A model generated the notes under the pieces. It saw only the letters and a program-made list of their open reading frames with translations. It did not search any database and was not told where the DNA came from. 64,000 nt of DNA, from assembly GCF_041912895.1 (NCBI RefSeq), contig NZ_JAYSGI010000003.1:124001-188000 (forward strand), written 5' to 3'. How positions within the stretch are numbered: position 1 is the first letter of the stretch; every line of letters begins with the position of its first letter. Positions 60,221 to 64,000 of the stretch are shown in pieces. The position numbers and the translations under genes were made by a program. This DNA is from Pelagerythrobacter sp041912895 (GTDB lineage: Bacteria > Pseudomonadota > Alphaproteobacteria > Sphingomonadales > Sphingomonadaceae).

Positions 60221-61431
60221 CAGCCCTCCAGCGACAGCAGCGAGGGTTCGGACGAGCCGATCTTGGCCCGCGCCTGCGCCTGACCCTCGGCGCGGGCGAT
60301 GTAGCCTTTCGACTTCTCGACCTCCTGCCCCAGCGTGGTGACAGTCTGTTTCATCGAATCGAGCGCGCGCAGCTTGAACTGATCGACCTCGTCCATCGTG
60401 TCGTAGATGTTCTGGAACGCGCGCTGGAGCGTCTCGAGCGGGATCGTGCTCGACGCCGCCTGCTCGTGGATCTTGCCGGTCTGGTCGCGCAGCATGGTGC
60501 TGGTCGAATCGATGATCCCTGCGGTGGTCGTGTTGAGCGCGGTGATCTGCTGGAGCACGAGCCGCTGGTTGGTCATGGCCTCGCTGACGGTGACGGCGGT
60601 GCGCAGCGCACCCACCGTGGTGGTACTCGCGCGGTCGACGCCCTTCACCAGCTCGACGTTGTTCTTCTTCACCAGGTCCAGCGCGAGATAGCCCTGAACC
60701 GAAACCGCCATCTGCGTCAGCAGATCCTGCGTGCGCTGGCGGACGTAGAACAGCGCGGTCTCGCGGATCGCCTTGGCCTTGGCCGGATCGGTCGCGTCGA
60801 GTTCGGCCGCCTTGTCCTCCAGCCGCGCATCGAGCGTGTTGGAGATATGGATCATCTGTTCGAGGTTGCCCATCGCCTCCCACAGCTTGGCGCGCTCGAC
60901 GTCGATCGCGGCGTTGTCCATCAGCAGCTCGTCCTTGCCGTTGCCGAGCTTGGCGAGGATCTGCTGGATGTGCGTCTGCGCGCTCTGGTAGCTGCGGAAA
61001 TAGTCGTTGAGCTTGTTGCCGAAGGGGATGATGCCGAGAAACTTCTTGGGGCCGGTCAACTTGCCGCGGCGCGAGGGGTCGAGTTCCTCCACCGTACGGC
61101 GCAGCTCGGCCAGGTTCGCTCCCACGCCTTCGTCCTTGTCCATTGCGCGGATCGGGCGGTCGAGGAAGCGGTTCGAATGCTGCGAGGCCGCCATGATTTC
61201 CTTGCGGCCCATGTTGGTGAGCTGATCCACCTTCTGGCCGAATTCGGGCGAGTTGGCGTCGACCGAAACGAGATCGGCGACGAAGCTGTCGACCTTCTCG
61301 TCCAGTTTCGATTTCTTCTCCTCGCTCACCGGCACCAGCCCGGCGGCCTTCTCCGCGGAAACGGTGGGCACCGGGTCGGGCGGCGTCAGCTCCAGATCGG
61401 TCGCCGTGGCGGTCTTGGTTTCGGTTGCCAT
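60220..61431 (-). CDS. telA: TelA/KlaA-family toxic-anion-resistance protein
   Basis: This 403-residue, mostly helical cytoplasmic protein has the TelA signatures: F-L-D-R-P-I-R-A-M, I-I-P-F-G-N-K-L-N-D-Y-F, A-Q-T-H-I-Q-Q-I-L and V-S-V-Q-G-Y-L-A-L-D-L-V-K-K-N-N. It is named for tellurite resistance on plasmids, but chromosomal members probably have an envelope-stress role. It is the first gene of a three-gene operon with the XpaC-like and PHA-system proteins and is divergent from the DUF389 gene. Confidence 0.9.
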   Translation of the reverse strand: MATETKTATATDLELTPPDPVPTVSAEKAAGLVPVSEEKKSKLDEKVDSFVADLVSVDANSPEFGQKVDQLTNMGRKEIMAASQHSNRFLDRPIRAMDKDEGVGANLAELRRTVEELDPSRRGKLTGPKKFLGIIPFGNKLNDYFRSYQSAQTHIQQILAKLGNGKDELLMDNAAIDVERAKLWEAMGNLEQMIHISNTLDARLEDKAAELDATDPAKAKAIRETALFYVRQRTQDLLTQMAVSVQGYLALDLVKKNNVELVKGVDRASTTTVGALRTAVTVSEAMTNQRLVLQQITALNTTTAGIIDSTSTMLRDQTGKIHEQAASSTIPLETLQRAFQNIYDTMDEVDQFKLRALDSMKQTVTTLGQEVEKSKGYIARAEGQAQARAKIGSSEPSLLSLEG

Positions 61432-61578
61432 GCCTGCTGTCAGCTCCTCGCACGGGGCAAATCCCCGGTTCGCTTACTGTATTAAGGGCGTAAGACACGG
61501 AATTCAACGACCGCGCCTCTCGCCCGCGTCCGGAATGTCGGCTTTTTTCCGCCCATGGCAAGCGCTAAGGCCGTTTTC

Positions 61579-63102
61579 ATGAACAGCACCACCTCGCCCG
61601 AACCCGCTTCCGCCGACAGGCAGCCCCACTGGTCGTTCCTGCGCGTGTGGGTGAGCCTGCGCCGCTGGTGGGCCGGTGCGATGGTGAACACCGTCGAGCA
61701 GGATGCGGTGATCGCCAGGCGGCGCGAGGAATGCGCGTTGTCCTCGCGCTATCTGTTCATGACCGCGATGTCTGCGGGCATCGCGGTGCTCGGCCTGCTG
61801 CTGTCGTCGCCGGCGGTGGTGATCGGGGCGATGCTTCTCTCGCCGCTGATGGACCCGATCATGGGGCTGGGCTTCGCGCTGGCCATCGGCGACTATCGCT
61901 GGATGCGCCAGTCGGCCAAGTCGCTGGCGTGGGGCACGGCGATCGCCGTGGGGCTGTGCGCGACGATCGTATTCCTGTCGCCGTTGCAGGACATCACCTC
62001 CGAAATCGCCGCGCGCACCCGGCCCAACCTGTTTGACCTGCTGATCGCGCTGTTTTCCGCGCTGGCAGGCGCCTATGCGATGATCCGCGGGCGCGAGGGC
62101 ACGATCGTCGGCGTCGCCATCGCCACCGCGTTGATGCCGCCGCTGGCGGTGGTCGGCTTCGGGCTCGCGACGTTCAACTGGACGGTGTTTTCGGGTGCGT
62201 TGCTGCTCTATGTGACCAACTTCGTCACCATCGCGCTCACCGTGTGGGCGATGGCGCGGCTCTATGGCTTCAGTGCGATGCAGACGGGCAAGCAGACCCG
62301 CTGGCAGAACTTCGCGATCGTGGTGGTTTTCGTCGCGCTCGCCGTTCCGCTCGCCTTTTCGCTGCGCCAGTTCGCTTGGGAGGCGAGCGCCGCACGGCAG
62401 GTGAAGAGCGAACTGGCCGCGCAGTTCGGCAGCGCCTCGCGCCTGTCGCAGCCCGAAATCGAATTCGATACCGAGCCGCTGCGCGTTTCCGCCTTCGTGT
62501 GGACCACCAGCATCAAGGCGGATGCGGAAACGCGCGCGGAAGACAACCTCGCCCGCGCGCTCGGCACCCCCGTGGACATCCAGCTCAAGCAGTTCCTCGT
62601 GCGCGACGAGCAGAGTGCGGAAGAGGCGCAACTCGCTTCGGCCAAGGCGGCGGAAGAACAGGCGGCGCTGGATCGGTTGAACGAGCTTTCGGCGCGCCTG
62701 TCCATCGCCGCCGGTGTGTCGGAGGACGACGTGCTGCTCGATCGCCAGCGCCGCCGGGCGCTGGTGCGCGCGCAGAGCCTGCCCGGCGCGACGCTTTCCA
62801 CTTATGCCGCGCTCGAACGGCGCATCGCGGCGACCGAGCCCGATTGGCGGATCGAGCTCGTCCCGCCCACCGCCACGCTGCCGCAGATTGCCTACGAGGG
62901 CGAGGAACCCGACGATGCCGCGCGCGAGGCGATCGCGCTGGCAGGCTGGGCGGCGCAGCGCCTGGGCCGCCCGGTAGCGGTGTCCGGCCCGGCCGAACAG
63001 GCGGCGGCGGTGCGCGACATGCTCGCCGGGCAGGGGGCGCAGGCGAGCATCGGCGAAGACGGTGGCGAACTGCGGCTCACATGGGCCGACGCCGAAAGCT
63101 GA
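61579..63102 (+). CDS. DUF389 membrane protein
   Basis: This is a roughly 507-residue protein. The first half has about six membrane spans, with the DUF389 signature A-V-V-I-G-A-M-L-L-S-P-L-M-D-P-I-M-G-L-G and G-V-A-I-A-T-A-L-M-P-P-L. The C-terminal half (about 280-507) is a soluble, Glu/Ala-rich domain. The biochemical role of DUF389 proteins is not established. The ATG at 61579 has an AAGG upstream, at a somewhat long 9-base spacing; an ATG at 61555 adds 8 residues. It converges with the acyl-AMP ligase gene with a 3-base gap. Confidence 0.88.
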   Translation: MNSTTSPEPASADRQPHWSFLRVWVSLRRWWAGAMVNTVEQDAVIARRREECALSSRYLFMTAMSAGIAVLGLLLSSPAVVIGAMLLSPLMDPIMGLGFALAIGDYRWMRQSAKSLAWGTAIAVGLCATIVFLSPLQDITSEIAARTRPNLFDLLIALFSALAGAYAMIRGREGTIVGVAIATALMPPLAVVGFGLATFNWTVFSGALLLYVTNFVTIALTVWAMARLYGFSAMQTGKQTRWQNFAIVVVFVALAVPLAFSLRQFAWEASAARQVKSELAAQFGSASRLSQPEIEFDTEPLRVSAFVWTTSIKADAETRAEDNLARALGTPVDIQLKQFLVRDEQSAEEAQLASAKAAEEQAALDRLNELSARLSIAAGVSEDDVLLDRQRRRALVRAQSLPGATLSTYAALERRIAATEPDWRIELVPPTATLPQIAYEGEEPDDAAREAIALAGWAAQRLGRPVAVSGPAEQAAAVRDMLAGQGAQASIGEDGGELRLTWADAES

Positions 63103-63105
63103 GGG

Positions 63106-64000
63106 TTACGCCGCTTCCATCAATTGCAGCGGCTGGATCTCGCCCGCGAGGTAGAGCCGCTTGGCCTTCGCCCGGCTGAGCTTGCCCGAGCTGGTGCGCG
63201 GCAGCGTGCGCGGGGGTACGAGTTCCACCACGCAGTTCATGCCGGTGACCGAGCGGACCTTGTCGCGGATCTGTTCGTGCAGGCGCACGCGCTCTTCCGG
63301 GTCGGATACGCGGCAGTGGACGAGCACGGCAGGCGCTTCCTCGCCGTCCTCGGTTTCGACCGAGAACGCGGCGATATCGCCGTGGTTGAAGCCGGGAAGC
63401 TGCTCCACCGCCCACTCGATATCCTGCGGCCAGTGGTTCTTGCCGTTGATGATGATCATGTCCTTCGCCCGGCCGACGATGAACAGGTAGCCGCCGGCCA
63501 TGTAGCCCATGTCGCCGGTGTCGAGCCAGGCCCCCTTGCCATCTTCGTTCGGGACGAGGCAGTCGTTCGTCGCTTCCTCGTTGCGGAAGTACGAATGCAT
63601 CACGCTCTTGCCGCGGCACCAGACCTTGCCGATCTTGTGATCGCCCTTCGGCCGGTCATTCTCGCCGCGGATTTCGACGTCCATGCCGGGCAGCGGCTTG
63701 CCGCAGTTGACGATGGCGCGATAGCGTGCTGGGCGGCTGAAATCGGCGCGCGTGCCCGACAGGCGCTCTTCCTCCACCAGTTCCACGCGGATGCCTTCGC
63801 CCGGCGGCATCACTGTCACCGCCAGCGTCGCTTCGGCGAGGCCGTAGCTGGGCGTGAACGCGCTCGCGCGGAAGCCGGCGTCGGCAAAGGCGTTGACGAA
63901 GCTCTGCATGACGTCCGGGCGGATCATGTCCGCCCCGTTGCCCGCGGTGCGCCAGCGCGACAGGTCGAACCGCTCGGCGACGCTCGATTGGCTGGAAATG
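63106..64000 (-). CDS. Fatty-acyl-AMP ligase (FAAL-like), C-terminal part
   Basis: The gene enters from the right edge; about 297 C-terminal codons are present. The reading frame at the edge gives S-S-Q-S-S-V-A-E-R-F-D-L-S-R-W-R, then G-N-G-A-D-M-I, as in FAALs. Later motifs include S-Y-G-L-A-E-A-T-L, the W-L-D-T-G-D-M-G adenylate motif and K-N-H-W-P-Q-D-I-E-W, with S-S-G-K-L-S-R-A-K-A near the end. FAALs activate fatty acids as acyl-AMP, often for polyketide or lipid synthesis on an acyl carrier. The partner gene is outside the window. Confidence 0.9.
   Translation of the reverse strand, partial: ISSQSSVAERFDLSRWRTAGNGADMIRPDVMQSFVNAFADAGFRASAFTPSYGLAEATLAVTVMPPGEGIRVELVEEERLSGTRADFSRPARYRAIVNCGKPLPGMDVEIRGENDRPKGDHKIGKVWCRGKSVMHSYFRNEEATNDCLVPNEDGKGAWLDTGDMGYMAGGYLFIVGRAKDMIIINGKNHWPQDIEWAVEQLPGFNHGDIAAFSVETEDGEEAPAVLVHCRVSDPEERVRLHEQIRDKVRSVTGMNCVVELVPPRTLPRTSSGKLSRAKAKRLYLAGEIQPLQLMEAA

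Overview
The window is GC-rich alphaproteobacterial chromosome, most likely from the order Sphingomonadales (an Erythrobacteraceae-like organism). This is inferred from gene style: a long bifunctional Rel, a TonB-dependent receptor ending in LGY, a BphO/BphP phytochrome pair with an HWE kinase, and many ATGA-type operon overlaps. No transposase, integrase, phage gene or CRISPR array was seen. No stretch over about 300 bases lacks a gene.

Left edge (1-6.3 kb): a Doc/AbrB-type toxin-antitoxin pair, cut by the window start, with a perfect palindromic operator; the (p)ppGpp synthetase/hydrolase with a small VOC protein; a GNAT acetyltransferase coupled to a secreted cyclophilin; tRNA-Ser(GGA); and a secreted carboxylesterase.

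Main block (6.5-46.6 kb): a large surface-polysaccharide locus of the ABC-transporter (group 2/3 capsule) type. Export is encoded by kpsE-kpsM-kpsT (7.4-10.0 kb) and a KpsD/CtrA-like outer-membrane lipoprotein (29.8 kb). Sugar precursors come from wecB-wecC (UDP-ManNAcA), rfbCBDA (dTDP-L-rhamnose), kdsA, kdsD and kdsB (CMP-Kdo), and further right manC-manA (GDP-mannose). KpsC-like and KpsS-like proteins should build the Kdo linker on the lipid anchor. Between them lies an unusual set: a fatty-acid hydroxylase, an SDR and an LtaS-like phosphoglycerol-transferase/sulfatase-family membrane protein. The 11-25 kb part holds the most unusual proteins: a 911-aa two-glycosyltransferase protein, a 552-aa methyltransferase/coiled-coil protein and a 138-aa protein that all carry the same W-Y...PDV repeat module; an AT-rich heparinase fused to a methyltransferase-like domain; and a 1616-aa protein with about four glycosyltransferase-like domains. 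A phytanoyl-CoA-dioxygenase-like gene in the export operon is broken by a one-base frameshift. A second, intact one is translationally coupled to kdsA.

Right part (46.6-64 kb): a PilZ protein, a VUT-type (YhhQ-like) transporter, a concentrative nucleoside transporter, an isopenicillin-N-synthase-like oxygenase, a TonB-dependent receptor with a clear terminator, a TonB-like protein, manC-manA, the bphP-bphO red-light sensor pair, a PHA-system/XpaC/TelA trio, a DUF389 membrane protein and the 3' part of a fatty-acyl-AMP ligase cut by the window end.
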